Shown here: positions 30,405-39,830 of the stretch, in pieces
How the letters are laid out: every line of letters begins with the position of its first letter
Numbering within the stretch: position 1 is the first letter of the stretch
Origin: CAKKQX01 sp963734595
GTDB taxonomy: Bacteria; Pseudomonadota; Gammaproteobacteria; Burkholderiales; SG8-41
DNA length: 64,000 bases
Direction: 5' to 3'
Assembly (NCBI GenBank): GCA_963734595.1
Contig: CAVTHV010000020.1
Span: 24,152 to 88,151 of the forward strand
Program-made: the position numbers and the translations under genes
Notes under the pieces: model-generated
What the model saw: only the letters and a program-made list of their open reading frames with translations
Told to the model about the DNA's origin: nothing
Databases searched by the model: none

Positions 30405-31590
30405 CAATGCCGCGCCGACGCGTACGCTTCGTCAGGATCGGGATTTTCGGTCGCCGCGGCGCTCTTGAGCTTGTCGATCACCGACTTGCGGCGCGGCCGC
30501 CGGGATGCGCGGCGTCTCGCACGCGACATCGGCGTTCTGCGCGCGGTGGCGCAGCGCGTGGTCGATCAGCGTCAGCGCCATCATCGCCTCGCAGATCGGC
30601 GTCGCGCGGATGCCGACGCACGGATCGTGGCGGCCGTGGGTTTCGATCAGCGTCGGACGGCCCTGCGTGTCGATGGTGTGGCGCGCAAGGCGGATGCTCG
30701 ACGTCGGCTTCACCGCGACGTTGACCACGATGTCCTGGCCGGTCGAGATGCCGCCGAGGATGCCGCCGGCGTTGTTGGAGACGAAGCCCTGCGGCGTCAT
30801 CTCGTCGGAATGCTCGGTGCCCTTCTGCCCGACCGCGGCGAAACCGGCGCCGATCTCGACGCCCTTCACCGCATTGATGCTCATCATGTTGTAACGCGAG
30901 ATCGGCGTCGAGCTTGTCGTAGACCGGTTCGCCCCAGCCCACCGGCACGCCGCTGGCGACGGTCGTGATCTTCGCGCCGCACGGAATCCCCGGACTTGCG
31001 CAGCTTGTCCATGAATTCCTCGAGCTGCGGCACGATTTCCGCGTTGGGCGACAAAGAACGGATTGCCGCTCACCGCGTCCCACGACTTGAAGGGAATGAC
31101 GACGGGCCCGAGCTGCGACATGTAGCCGCGGATCGCGACGCCGTATTTTTCGCGCAGCCATTTTCTGGCGATGGCGCCGGCAGCCACGCGCACCGCGGTC
31201 TCGCGCGCCGACTGGCGGCCGCCGCCGCGGTAATCGCGGATGCCGTATTTCTGCCAATAGGTGTAATCGGCATGCCCCGGCCGGAAGGTGTCCTTGATCT
31301 TGGAGTAATCCTTGCTGCGCTGGTCGGTATTGCGGATCAGCAAGCGCGATCGGCGTGCCGGTGGTGACGCCTTCGAACACGCCGGAGAGAATCTCGACCT
31401 TGTCCTCTTCGCGCCGCTGCGTGACATGGCGCGACGTGCCCGGCTTGCGGCGGTCGAGTTCGGCCTGGATGTCGGCTTCGGTCAGCGCCAGGCCCGGCGG
31501 GCAGCCGTCGACCACGCAGCCGATCGCCGGCCCGTGGCTCTCGCCGAACGAAGTCACGCAAAACAGCCTGCCTAAAGTGCTGCCGGACAT
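30404..31590 (-). CDS. aroC: chorismate synthase, about five frameshifts
   Basis: AroC converts EPSP to chorismate with reduced FMN. It starts MSGSTLGRLFCVTSFGESHGPAIGCVVDGCPPG, a family signature. RRKPGTSRHVTQRREEDKVEILSGVFEG, GHADYTYWQKYGIRDYRGGGRQSARET, the basic DEMTPQGFVSNNAGGILGG and RPTLIETHGRHDPCVGIRA follow. Extra bases near 31345, 31052, 30985, 30908 and 30498 break the frame. The corrected end is ENPDPDEAYASARH. Its stop overlaps the MFS start. Confidence 0.94.
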
Positions 31591-31658
31591 AAGCCAGTTT
31601 CTCGTCTAAAATCAACGGTGGAGTTTAACATATCGCCCCTTCGCCACACGGACGCCGC

Positions 31659-31847
31659 ATGGCAGACAAACCCGATCCCGACAAACTCACAGGCCCAGGC
31701 GGCATGTCGATGCGCGAGCTGCACGAACTGGTGAAACGCAGCGCCGAGCGCGACCGGAAATTTGCCAGGACGCCCAACCAGCTCAAACACCCGCAGAACC
31801 GCTGGCAGCGCTTCGTGCGCTACGTGTGGGACCGGAAAAAAGGTTAG
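31659..31847 (+). CDS. small basic protein of unknown function
   Basis: A 62-residue reading frame (MADKPDPDKLTGPGGMSMRE, then a helical basic part ending RFVRYVWDRKKG) occupies the gap between aroC and the M17 peptidase gene. The composition is hydrophilic and predicted helical. There is no signal peptide and no domain I recognise. Coding bias looks normal for the genome, and the space is otherwise empty. I could not find a clear ribosome site. Confidence 0.45.
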   Translation: MADKPDPDKLTGPGGMSMRELHELVKRSAERDRKFARTPNQLKHPQNRWQRFVRYVWDRKKG

Positions 31848-31870
31848 CGCGCCGCGTTCACGCCCGCGTT

Positions 31871-33337
31871 TCAGCGCCTGACCAGCGTATCGATCAGCGC
31901 CACACCCCAGCCGACCCCGAAGCCGGTCACGTCGCTTGCCACCGCGCCCAGCCCGCCCTTGCAACTCGAACCGGACAGATCCATGTGGATCCATGGCCGC
32001 TCGCCGGTAAAGCGCTTGAGAAAACGCGCCGCCAGGATATGGTCGGCCTCGCCTTCCAGCGTGCACTGCTTGACGTCGGCGATACCGCTGTCGAGCGCGG
32101 CGTCGTAGTCTTCATCCATCGGGAATACGCACACGCGCTCTCCGGAAGCGGCGCCGGCGGCAAGCGCCTGCCGCGCCAGTTCATCGCTGGTGGCAAAGAT
32201 GCCGCTGTAACGGTCGCCAAGCGCGACATGCATGCTGCCGGTGAGCGTCGCGAAATCGACGATGAGATCGGGCTTTCCGCGCGCGGCGAGCGTCAGCGTG
32301 TCGGAGAGCACCATGCGGCCTTCGGCGTCGGTGTGCACGATCTCGATGGTGGTGCCGTTCAATGCCGTCACCACCTCGTTCTGCTTGTAGGCCCTGGGGC
32401 TCAGGTGGTTTTGCGCGAGCGCCATCCAGCAGTCGAGGTTGACCGGCAGCTTCGCCTCCGTCGCCGCAAGCAGGATGCCGAGCGCCACGGCGGAACCGTT
32501 CATGTCCTCGTGCATGCCGTGCATGTAGCGCGCGGTCTTCAGATTGTGGCCGCCGGTATCGAAACAGATGCCTTTGCCGACCAATGCGATGTTTTTCTTC
32601 GCTTTTTTGCCGCGATAGCGCAAATGCACGATCGCCGCGTCGTCCTCGGCGCTGCCCTGCGCCACGGCGATAAAGGCACCGGCGCCCATTTTCCGCAGCC
32701 TCCGGAGATCGTATTCCTCACGCTCCCAGCCCTGATCCCGCGCGAGCTGCGCGATGCGCTCGCGGTATACGCCGGGCGTCAACTCGTTGGGCGGCAGCAC
32801 CGTGAGTTCGCGGCACAGCGCATTGCCCGCGGCCTGCGCGCGCAACGCGGCGAAACCGTCCGCGGCGCGATGGCCGTAAAGACTGATCCGCTGCAATGGT
32901 TTCCCGTCCGGTTTTTTCTTGCGCTGCGGCAGCGGCATGCCATTGACCCAAGCCGCGTAAACGGCAATCCCCGCTGCGTGGCGGCGCGCCTGCGCATCGC
33001 CGAACAAGCCCACCACGATTTCCCCGGGATTTTCGGCAAGCAGCGGCTGCAGCGCTTTGCGTAACACCGTTTGCTGTTCGAACGGCGATCGAGTGGTATC
33101 GAGCATCACCCACGATGCGAGCCCACCGTGCGGCAAATCTACGCTTAACGGCGCTTTCGACAGTTCCCCGATTTTTCTGCTGCGGCGGCGGAGTGCAGAC
33201 TCGAGCACGTCCAGGAATGGCAAAGGCGGCAACGCGGCGAGACTTTTTGCCTGGGGCAGCACCAGCAGCAGGTGGGTGGCGCGCTGCGCGGCGGCGGCCG
33301 AAAGCGTGGAGGCATTCTGTTCGAGCTTGGCGAGCAT
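31871..33337 (-). CDS. M17 (leucyl aminopeptidase) family peptidase
   Basis: The product of about 488 residues is a cytoplasmic two-metal aminopeptidase of the PepA family. Metal and catalytic motifs are present: VGKGICFDTGG, NLK, MHEDMNGSA, and HTDAEGRMVLSD. The HEDMNG and GGHNLK segments differ from the common KYDMGG and GGISLKP, so this is a divergent branch rather than classical PepA. The frame is intact. I use the ATG at 33337; an in-frame TTG at 33379 exists, but it overlaps a good TATAAT. It is divergent from thyA. Confidence 0.87.
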   Translation of the reverse strand: MLAKLEQNASTLSAAAAQRATHLLLVLPQAKSLAALPPLPFLDVLESALRRRSRKIGELSKAPLSVDLPHGGLASWVMLDTTRSPFEQQTVLRKALQPLLAENPGEIVVGLFGDAQARRHAAGIAVYAAWVNGMPLPQRKKKPDGKPLQRISLYGHRAADGFAALRAQAAGNALCRELTVLPPNELTPGVYRERIAQLARDQGWEREEYDLRRLRKMGAGAFIAVAQGSAEDDAAIVHLRYRGKKAKKNIALVGKGICFDTGGHNLKTARYMHGMHEDMNGSAVALGILLAATEAKLPVNLDCWMALAQNHLSPRAYKQNEVVTALNGTTIEIVHTDAEGRMVLSDTLTLAARGKPDLIVDFATLTGSMHVALGDRYSGIFATSDELARQALAAGAASGERVCVFPMDEDYDAALDSGIADVKQCTLEGEADHILAARFLKRFTGERPWIHMDLSGSSCKGGLGAVASDVTGFGVGWGVALIDTLVRR

Positions 33338-33368
33338 GGAGAATCCGTTTGAAAAACGCAGAAAAGGG

Positions 33369-33374
33369 ATTATA
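33369..33374 (-). promoter_or_regulatory. possible -10 box of the M17 peptidase gene
   Basis: A perfect TATAAT occurs on the minus strand about 30 bases before the ATG at 33337. No convincing -35 box is visible at the right spacing. Confidence 0.4.
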
Positions 33375-33467
33375 CCCAACCGCTTCGCCGGTCCCGCCTG
33401 CGCCGCTGCCCGGAAAATCGATTAAAATCATGCGGTGCCTTTCTATCCCGACCGCTGAACGCCCAAC

Positions 33468-34262
33468 ATGCGCCAATACCTGGACCTCATGCAACGCGTT
33501 CTCGATCACGGCGCGCGCAAGCGCGATCGCACCGGCACCGGGACGCTCAGCATTTTTGGTGCGCAACTGCGCTTCGATCTCGATGCCGGTTTTCCGCTGC
33601 TGACCACCAAAAAAGTTCATCTCAAGTCGATCATCCACGAGCTGCTGTGGTTTCTCAAAGGCGAAACCAACATCGGTTACCTGAAGGCGAACGGCGTCTC
33701 GATCTGGGACGAGTGGGCCGACAAGAACGGCGAACTCGGTCCGGTCTACGGTTATCAGTGGCGCTCGTGGCCGGCGGCCGACGGCCGCCACATCGACCAG
33801 ATCAGCCAGGTCATCGAACAGCTCGGGAAAAACCCCGACTCGCGGCGCATGATCGTTTCGGCGTGGAACGTCGCCGACCTCGACAAAATGGCGCTGATGC
33901 CGTGCCATGCCTTTTTCCAGTTTTACGTAGCCGACGGCCGCCTTTCGTGCCAGCTCTACCAGCGCAGCGCCGATCTGTTCCTCGGCGTGCCGTTCAACAT
34001 CGCGTCGTATGCGCTGCTCACCATGATGATGGCGCAGGTGTGCGGGCTCGGGCTCGGCGATTTCGTGCACACGTTCGGCGACACCCATCTTTACCTGAAC
34101 CATCTCGAGCAGGCGCGCGAGCAGCTGTCGCGCGCCCCGCGCGCGCTGCCCGCGATGAAGCTCAATCCGGCAGTGAAAAACATTTTCGAATTCAAATACG
34201 AAGACTTCACGCTCGAGGGTTACGATCCCCATCCCGCGATCAAAGCGCCGATAGCGGTGTAA
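33468..34262 (+). CDS. thyA: thymidylate synthase
   Basis: ThyA methylates dUMP to dTMP using methylenetetrahydrofolate. The intact 264-residue protein begins MRQYLDLMQRVLDHGARKRD and has RTGTGTLSIFG, WDEWAD, RRMIVSAWN, the nucleophile Cys in MPCHAFFQFY, and QRSADLFLGVPFNIASYALL. It is followed by folA, which regenerates tetrahydrofolate from the dihydrofolate that ThyA produces, a common pairing. Confidence 0.98.
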   Translation: MRQYLDLMQRVLDHGARKRDRTGTGTLSIFGAQLRFDLDAGFPLLTTKKVHLKSIIHELLWFLKGETNIGYLKANGVSIWDEWADKNGELGPVYGYQWRSWPAADGRHIDQISQVIEQLGKNPDSRRMIVSAWNVADLDKMALMPCHAFFQFYVADGRLSCQLYQRSADLFLGVPFNIASYALLTMMMAQVCGLGLGDFVHTFGDTHLYLNHLEQAREQLSRAPRALPAMKLNPAVKNIFEFKYEDFTLEGYDPHPAIKAPIAV

Positions 34263-34267
34263 CAGGT

Positions 34268-34356
34268 GATGAGGGATGAGTGATGAGTGATGAGGTGAAT
34301 GAGAAGAACTCGAGGGCAAGGCGCACCGCATCACCCATCACCCATCACCCATCACG
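34268..34356. repeat. inverted array of GATGAGT/CATCACC repeats between thyA and folA
   Basis: GATGAGTGATGAGTGATGAG-type units (34268-34296) are opposed by CATCACCCATCACCCATCAC (34329-34354). The two arrays are complementary. The right array lies in frame with folA, so depending on the start codon it may be translated as part of the DHFR N-terminus. Confidence 0.7.
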
Positions 34357-34837
34357 GATTTCGATCATCGTCGCCATGGCCAAAAACCGCGTGATCGGCG
34401 CCGACAACCGCATCCCCTGGCACCTGCCCAGCGAACTCAAGCTTTTCAAAACCGTGACCCTCGGCCACCACATCATCATGGGTCGCAAGACCTACGAATC
34501 GATCAACCGGCTGTTGCCGGGGCGCACCACGGTGATCGTCACGCGCCAGTCTGGCTTTCAGGTCCCCGGCGCGCTGATCGCGCATAATCTTGACGACGCG
34601 ATCGCGGCCTGCGGCGGCGATGATGAAGTATTCGTGATCGGCGGCGGCGAGCTGTATAAAGCGGCGCTGCCCCTTGCCGACCGCATTTATCTGACGACGG
34701 TCGATGCCGAGCCCGCCGGCGACACTCTCATGCCGGAGTTCGATCTCGGGCAATGGCGCGAGACTTCGTTCCAGTCACACCCGGCCGACGACCAGCATCG
34801 CTATGCCTACCGCTTCTCGGTCTACGACCGCGTTTAG
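34280..34837 (+). CDS. folA: dihydrofolate reductase, start uncertain
   Basis: FolA reduces dihydrofolate with NADPH. The family sequence begins at ISIIVAMAKNRVIGADNRIPWHLPSELKLFK, with the substrate-binding acidic residue and Trp in that segment. It continues through IIMGRKTYESI, VFVIGGGELYK and the C-terminus YAYRFSVYDRV. No start codon lies immediately before ISII. The nearest in-frame ATGs are at 34280/34283, giving a 26-residue extension made of the repeat array, and at 34376, which would remove the first strand. A base error in the repeats may hide the true start. The core of 160 residues is normal. Confidence 0.9.
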   Translation: MMSDEVNEKNSRARRTASPITHHPSRISIIVAMAKNRVIGADNRIPWHLPSELKLFKTVTLGHHIIMGRKTYESINRLLPGRTTVIVTRQSGFQVPGALIAHNLDDAIAACGGDDEVFVIGGGELYKAALPLADRIYLTTVDAEPAGDTLMPEFDLGQWRETSFQSHPADDQHRYAYRFSVYDRV

Positions 34838-35509
34838 AACCCTGGCGCTCGCCGCGGCCATGATCTGCGCGCTGTTCGCAGTCAGGTCCGCGTGATGCCG
34901 CCGCGCAAGACAAGATCAACATCGACGATCTCAGGGGCCGTGCGCGAAGCGGCGACAAGACCGCGGCCCGCAAGCTGGCGCAGGCCTATTACCTCGGCCA
35001 CGACGGTATCGCGCAGAATTTCAGGGAAGCCGCGCACTGGTACCTGATGCTCGCGAAACAGGGTGACGCGCCCGCACAGACCAGCGTCGGGCTGATGTAT
35101 GCGCGCGGCTACGGCGTCAAAAAGGATCCGGAGGCGGCGCGCAAATGGTGGACGCTCGCCGCCGTGCAGAACGAGCCCGGCGCGCAATTCAACCTCGGGC
35201 TGCTCTACGCGCGCGGCAATGGCGTGGCGCAGGATTACGCGCAGGCTTTCCGGTGGTTCCACGAAGCGGCGATGCGCGGCCACGTTCAGGCACAGCACAA
35301 TCTCGGCATGCTCTACCACGAAGGCAAAGGCACCCGGCAGGATCCGGTGAACGCGTATTACTGGATCGCGATCGCCGCGCGACAGGGCGACGACATGGCC
35401 CGCAAATCGCTCCAAACCGTGACTGCAGGCATTACGCCGCGAGCAGATGGATGCCACCAACAAACAGGTGGATGAGTGGTTCAACCAAGCGTCGAAGACC
35501 CGCCAATAA
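34803..35509 (+). CDS. secreted Sel1-repeat (TPR-like) protein, two frameshifts
   Basis: The ATG at 34803 lies in the last 35 bases of folA and gives a signal peptide (TLALAAAMICALFAVRSA). An extra base near 34896 must be skipped to reach the mature protein DAAAQDKINIDDL. Sel1 repeats of about 36 residues follow: AYYLGHDGIAQNFREAAHWY, LMYARGYGVKKDPEAARKWW, LLYARGNGVAQDYAQAFRWF and MLYHEGKGTRQDPVNAYYW. A second extra base near 35430 precedes the true end QMDATNKQVDEWFNQASKTRQ. Such proteins are periplasmic adaptors; the partner is unknown. Confidence 0.85.
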
Positions 35510-35599
35510 CAGTCGCTGTCTCGCTGATTACAGGAGCCTGTCGCAGCAACGGAATCGGATGTAATTCTGCCGAGTCTATGAACTCGCGGCAATACCCGC

Positions 35600-37849
35600 C
35601 TAACCCTGGGCCACGCAGTCCACGAAATAGCGCTGTCCACCCTCACCCGGCTCCACCGCCAAACCGTGGATATCGGTTTCGAAGCCGGGGAACTGCTGGT
35701 TGAAGGTGCGCGCAAACTGCAGGTAACGCACGATGGTCGCGTTGAAGCGCTCGCCAGGAATCAGCAACGGGATGCCCGGCGGGTACGGCGTGAGCAGAAC
35801 GCAGGTCACGCGGCCTTCGAGGTTGTCGATCTCGATACGGTCGATTTCGCGGTGCGCCATCCGCGACCAGGCATCGGCCGGTCTCATGGCGGGCTGCATG
35901 TCCGAGAGGTACATCTCGGTGGTCAGCCGCGCCACGTCGTTCGCCTTGTAAATGCCGTGGATCTGGTCGCACAGGTCGCGCAGCCCGATTTTCTCGTATT
36001 GCGGATGCTTGTTCAGGAATTCCGGCAGCACGCGCCACAGCGGGCGGTTGTTGTCGTAATCGTCCTTGAACTGCTGCAGCTCGGTCACCATGGTGTTCCA
36101 GCGACCCTTGGTGATGCCGATGGTGAACATGATGAAGAACGAATAAAGGCCGGTCTTCTCGACGATGATGCCGTGCTCGGCCAGATACTTGGTGACGATC
36201 GCCGCCGGGATGCCGCTCTTGGCGAACCGGCCCGTGACGTCAAGGCCGGGCGTGATCACCGTCGCCTTGATCGGATCGAGCATGTTGAAGCCGGACGCAA
36301 GATTGCCGAAACCGTGCCAGCGCTCGTTGGCGCGCAGCATCCAGTCGTCGCGATTGCCCACGCCTTCGGCGGCAAGCCGCTCCGGCCCCCAGACCTTGAA
36401 CCACCAGTCCTTGCCGAATTCGCTGTCGACCTTGCGCATCGCGCGCCGGAAATCGAGCGCCTCGAGAATGGACTCCTCGACCAGCGCCTTGCCGCCAGGC
36501 GGCTCCATCATCGCCGCCGCCACGTCGCATGACGCAATGATCGCGTACTGCGGGCTCGTCGAGGTGTGCATCAGGTAGGCTTCGTTGAACGTGTCCAGGT
36601 TGAGTTTGCGCTTCTCGCTCTCCTGCACCAGGATCTGCGAGGCCTGGGAAAGCCCCGCCAGCAGCTTGTGGGTGGACTGCGTGGAAAACACCATCGATTC
36701 CTTGCAGCGCGGGCGGTCGCGGCCAACGGCATGCATGCCCTGGTAAAACTTGTGGAACGTGGCATGCGGCAGCCATGCCTCGTCAAAATGCAGCGTGTCT
36801 ATCCTGCCGTCCAGCATTTCCTTCAGCGTATCGACGTTATAGAGAATGCCGTCATAGGTGCTCTGGGTAAGCGTCAGCACGCGCGGCTTGTCCTTCACAT
36901 CGCGCGCGAACGGATTGGCTTTGATTTTCTTCTCGATGTTCTCCCAGCGGAATTCCTCGAGCGGGATCGGCCCGATGATGCCGAAGTGATTGCGCGTCGG
37001 CATCAGGAACACCGGGATCGCGCCGGTCATGGTGATCGCGTGCAGGATCGACACGTGGCAGTTGCGGTCGACGATCACCACGTCGCCCGGCGCGACCGTC
37101 GAATGCCACACCATCTTGTTCGAAGTCGAGGTGCCGTTGGTGACGAAGAACAGGTGGTCGCAGTTGAAAATACGCGCCGCGTTGCGTTCCGATGCCCCCA
37201 CCGGCCCGGAGTGGTCCAGCAGCTGCCCCAGTTCATCGACTGCATTGCAGACGTCGGCGCGCAGCATGTTCTCGCCGAAGAACTGGTGAAACATGCGGCC
37301 GACCGGGCTTTTCAGGAAAGCCACGCCACCCGAGTGGCCGGGACAGTGCCAGGAATAGGAGCCGTCCTGCGCGTAGTGCGTGAGCGCGCGGAAAAAGGGC
37401 GGCGCCAGGCTGTCGAGATAGGTCTTGGTCTCGCGAATGATGTAGCGCGCGACGAACTCCGGCGTGTCCTCGAACATATGAATGAAGCCGTGCAGCTCGC
37501 GCAGCACGTCGTTCGGGATATGCCGCGAGGTGCCGGTTTCGCCATAGAGAAAGATCGGGATTTCGGCGTTGCGGAAACGGATCTCTTTGACGAAGGCCCG
37601 CAGGTCCCTGATCGTCGACTCGGCCTCCTCGGGCGAGCCCACGATCTGCTCGTCGTCGATCGACAGGATGAAGGCCGACGCCCGGCTTTGCTGCTGGGCG
37701 AAACTCGACAGATCGACGTAGCTGGTGACGCCCGTCACCTCCAGGCCCTCTTCCTCGATGGCCTTGGCCAGCGCGCGGATGCCGAGCCCGCTCGCGTTCT
37801 CGGAGCGGAAATCCTCGTCGATGATGATGACCGGAAACTTGAATCTCAC
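35600..37849 (-). CDS. PLP-dependent arginine/lysine/ornithine decarboxylase
   Basis: This is an intact 749-residue fold-III-free (group III) basic amino acid decarboxylase. It has an N-terminal response-regulator-like wing domain (about residues 1-130) and a PLP domain with YSWHCPGHSGGVAFLKS, FFVTNGTSTSNKMV, HFDEAWLPHATFH and the PLP lysine in STQSTHKLLAGLSQAS. The C-terminal domain ends GEGGQRYFVDCVAQG. Length fits biodegradative arginine decarboxylase or lysine decarboxylase. Substrate cannot be decided from motifs alone. It lies downstream of dcd on the same strand and may provide acid resistance or polyamines. Confidence 0.9.
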   Translation of the reverse strand: MRFKFPVIIIDEDFRSENASGLGIRALAKAIEEEGLEVTGVTSYVDLSSFAQQQSRASAFILSIDDEQIVGSPEEAESTIRDLRAFVKEIRFRNAEIPIFLYGETGTSRHIPNDVLRELHGFIHMFEDTPEFVARYIIRETKTYLDSLAPPFFRALTHYAQDGSYSWHCPGHSGGVAFLKSPVGRMFHQFFGENMLRADVCNAVDELGQLLDHSGPVGASERNAARIFNCDHLFFVTNGTSTSNKMVWHSTVAPGDVVIVDRNCHVSILHAITMTGAIPVFLMPTRNHFGIIGPIPLEEFRWENIEKKIKANPFARDVKDKPRVLTLTQSTYDGILYNVDTLKEMLDGRIDTLHFDEAWLPHATFHKFYQGMHAVGRDRPRCKESMVFSTQSTHKLLAGLSQASQILVQESEKRKLNLDTFNEAYLMHTSTSPQYAIIASCDVAAAMMEPPGGKALVEESILEALDFRRAMRKVDSEFGKDWWFKVWGPERLAAEGVGNRDDWMLRANERWHGFGNLASGFNMLDPIKATVITPGLDVTGRFAKSGIPAAIVTKYLAEHGIIVEKTGLYSFFIMFTIGITKGRWNTMVTELQQFKDDYDNNRPLWRVLPEFLNKHPQYEKIGLRDLCDQIHGIYKANDVARLTTEMYLSDMQPAMRPADAWSRMAHREIDRIEIDNLEGRVTCVLLTPYPPGIPLLIPGERFNATIVRYLQFARTFNQQFPGFETDIHGLAVEPGEGGQRYFVDCVAQG

Positions 37850-37913
37850 GGCATGCTCCTATGGAATCAGCCCGGCAACAGACGGGCACGCGGACTGATT
37901 ATGCGCCGGCCGG

Positions 37914-38486
37914 CTAAATCTTGGGCAGCGTGACACCGACCTGGCCCTGATACTTCCCGCCGCGGTCCCGATAGGACGTTTCGCAGACGTCGTCGGCTGC
38001 CGCTTCGAGGAAGATGACCTGCGCCACGCCCTCGTTGGCATAGATTTTCGCGGGCAGCGGCGTGGTGTTGGAAAACTCCAGCGTCACGAAGCCCTCCCAC
38101 TCCGGCTCGAGCGGCGTCACGTTGACGATGATGCCGCAGCGGGCATAGGTCGACTTGCCGAGGCAGATGGTGAGCACGTTGCGCGGAATGCGGAAGTACT
38201 CGACCGTGCGGGCGAGCGCGAAAGAGTTCGGGGGAATGATGCAGACATCGCCCTTGAAGTCGACAAAGGAGCGCTCGTCGAATTCCTTCGGATCGACGAT
38301 CGTGCTGTTGATATTGGTGAAGATCTTGAACTCGCTGGAGCAGCGGATATCGTAGCCGTAACTCGAAGTGCCGTAGGACACCAGCTTGTGTCCGTTCGCC
38401 TGCTTGATCTGGTTCGGCTCGAACGGCTCGATCATGCGCTGGCTTGCCGCCATGCGGCGGATCCAGCGGTCGGATTTGATACTCAT
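37914..38486 (-). CDS. dcd: dCTP deaminase
   Basis: Dcd deaminates dCTP to dUTP, which supplies dUMP for ThyA. The intact 190-residue product begins MSIKSDRWIRRMA and has LVSYGTSSYGYDIRCS, FALARTVEYFRIPRN, CLGKSTYARCGIIVNVTPLEPEWEG with the catalytic Glu region, and FLEAAADDVCETSYRDRGGKYQGQ. Length and motifs match the homotrimeric proteobacterial enzyme. Confidence 0.97.
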   Translation of the reverse strand: MSIKSDRWIRRMAASQRMIEPFEPNQIKQANGHKLVSYGTSSYGYDIRCSSEFKIFTNINSTIVDPKEFDERSFVDFKGDVCIIPPNSFALARTVEYFRIPRNVLTICLGKSTYARCGIIVNVTPLEPEWEGFVTLEFSNTTPLPAKIYANEGVAQVIFLEAAADDVCETSYRDRGGKYQGQVGVTLPKI

Positions 38487-38564
38487 TCCTGTTGGCTCTC
38501 AGCGGTCAATGCGTGGCATGCCGCGCATTTTATAGCGTAACGCCCGCCGCTGAAAGCGGATAGA

Positions 38565-39653
38565 TCAGGTATTTTGGACGACGATCTTGGGAAACGCCGC
38601 CGAGTGGTCCTGCTGCTGCTCGGCGATCTTGACCGCCACCCGCCGGGCGATTTCCTTGTAGATCTGCGCCACCCGGCCGTCGGGGTCGGAAACCACGGTC
38701 GGTTTGCCGGAATCGGCCTGCTCGCGGATGCTGATGTCGAGCGGCAGCGCGCCCAGGTATTCGATGCCGTAATCCTTGCACATGCGCTCGCCGCCGCCCT
38801 GGCCGAAAATCCGCTCCTCGTGGCCGCACTTGGAGCAGATGTGGATGCTCATGTTCTCGACGACGCCGAGGACGGGAATGCCGACTTTCTCGAACATCTT
38901 GAACCCCTTGCGGGCGTCGATCAGCGCGATGTCCTGCGGCGTGGTCACGATCACGGCGCCGGTGACCGGCACGCGCTGGGCCAGCGTCAGCTGGATATCG
39001 CCGGTGCCGGGCGGCAGGTCGACCACCAGGTAGTCGATGTCGCGCCACTTGGTTTCGTTCAGCAGTTGCTCCAGCGCCTGGGTCACCATCGGCCCGCGCC
39101 ATACCATGGGCGTCTCGGTGTCGATCAGGAACCCGATCGACATCGCCTGCAGCCCGTGGCCTTCCATCGGCTCGAGGCTCTTGCCGTCCTTCGATTCGGG
39201 ACGGCCGGTGATGCCCAGCATCATCGGCTGCGACGGGCCGTAGATGTCGGCGTCCAGCACCCCGACGCTCGCGCCCTCCGCTGCCAGCGCCAGCGCCAGA
39301 TTGACGGCGGTCGTGCTCTTGCCCACCCCGCCCTTGCCGGAAGCCACCGCAATGATGTTCTTGACCCCGGGAACGAGTTTCACGCCGCGCTGCACCGCGT
39401 GCGAGACGATTTTCATTGTGACATTGACCGTCACGTTGCCCACGCCGGGCAGGCTCTTCACCTTGGCCGCAATCTCCTTGCGGATCGGCTCGATCTGGCT
39501 TTTTGCCGGATAGCCCAGCAGGATTTCGACCGACACGTTATCGCCGTCGATCTTGATGTTGCGCACGGACTTGGTCGAGACATAGTCCTTTTTCGTATTC
39601 GGATCGACCAGCGCCTTGAGCGCTTCCTGTACTTGCTGTTCAGTGACTGCCAT
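38565..39653 (-). CDS. apbC: Mrp/ApbC-family iron-sulfur carrier ATPase
   Basis: ApbC (Mrp) is a P-loop ATPase that carries and transfers [4Fe-4S] clusters to apo-proteins in the cytoplasm. The intact 362-residue protein has an N-terminal MIP18-like (DUF59) domain (EALKALVDPNTKKDYVS). The deviant Walker A is ASGKGGVGKSTTAVNLALAL. VVDLPPGTGDIQLTL follows, and the cluster-binding CxxC is in HICSKCGHEERIFG. It is divergent from metG, a frequent neighbour. Confidence 0.95.
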   Translation of the reverse strand: MAVTEQQVQEALKALVDPNTKKDYVSTKSVRNIKIDGDNVSVEILLGYPAKSQIEPIRKEIAAKVKSLPGVGNVTVNVTMKIVSHAVQRGVKLVPGVKNIIAVASGKGGVGKSTTAVNLALALAAEGASVGVLDADIYGPSQPMMLGITGRPESKDGKSLEPMEGHGLQAMSIGFLIDTETPMVWRGPMVTQALEQLLNETKWRDIDYLVVDLPPGTGDIQLTLAQRVPVTGAVIVTTPQDIALIDARKGFKMFEKVGIPVLGVVENMSIHICSKCGHEERIFGQGGGERMCKDYGIEYLGALPLDISIREQADSGKPTVVSDPDGRVAQIYKEIARRVAVKIAEQQQDHSAAFPKIVVQNT

Positions 39654-39799
39654 TTCGGTTTCCTTTCGGGTAGGGCGCGATTGTAATCAGATTTGCGCTC
39701 CCCGCCTACCCACAACCCCTTAACTGGCAAGGTTTTTCCGCCAAGAAGGCCATGCAGACGTCCACAGGGCAGGAACGGGGATTTAAAAACCCTATTTGT

Positions 39800-39805
39800 T
39801 ACAAT
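39800..39805 (+). promoter_or_regulatory. possible -10 box of metG
   Basis: TACAAT at 39800-39805 lies about 25 bases before the metG ATG in an AT-rich stretch, unusual in this GC-rich intergenic region. The -35 match is poor. Confidence 0.35.
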
Positions 39806-39830
39806 CTCATTCTTTAAGTTCCGGTTACAA

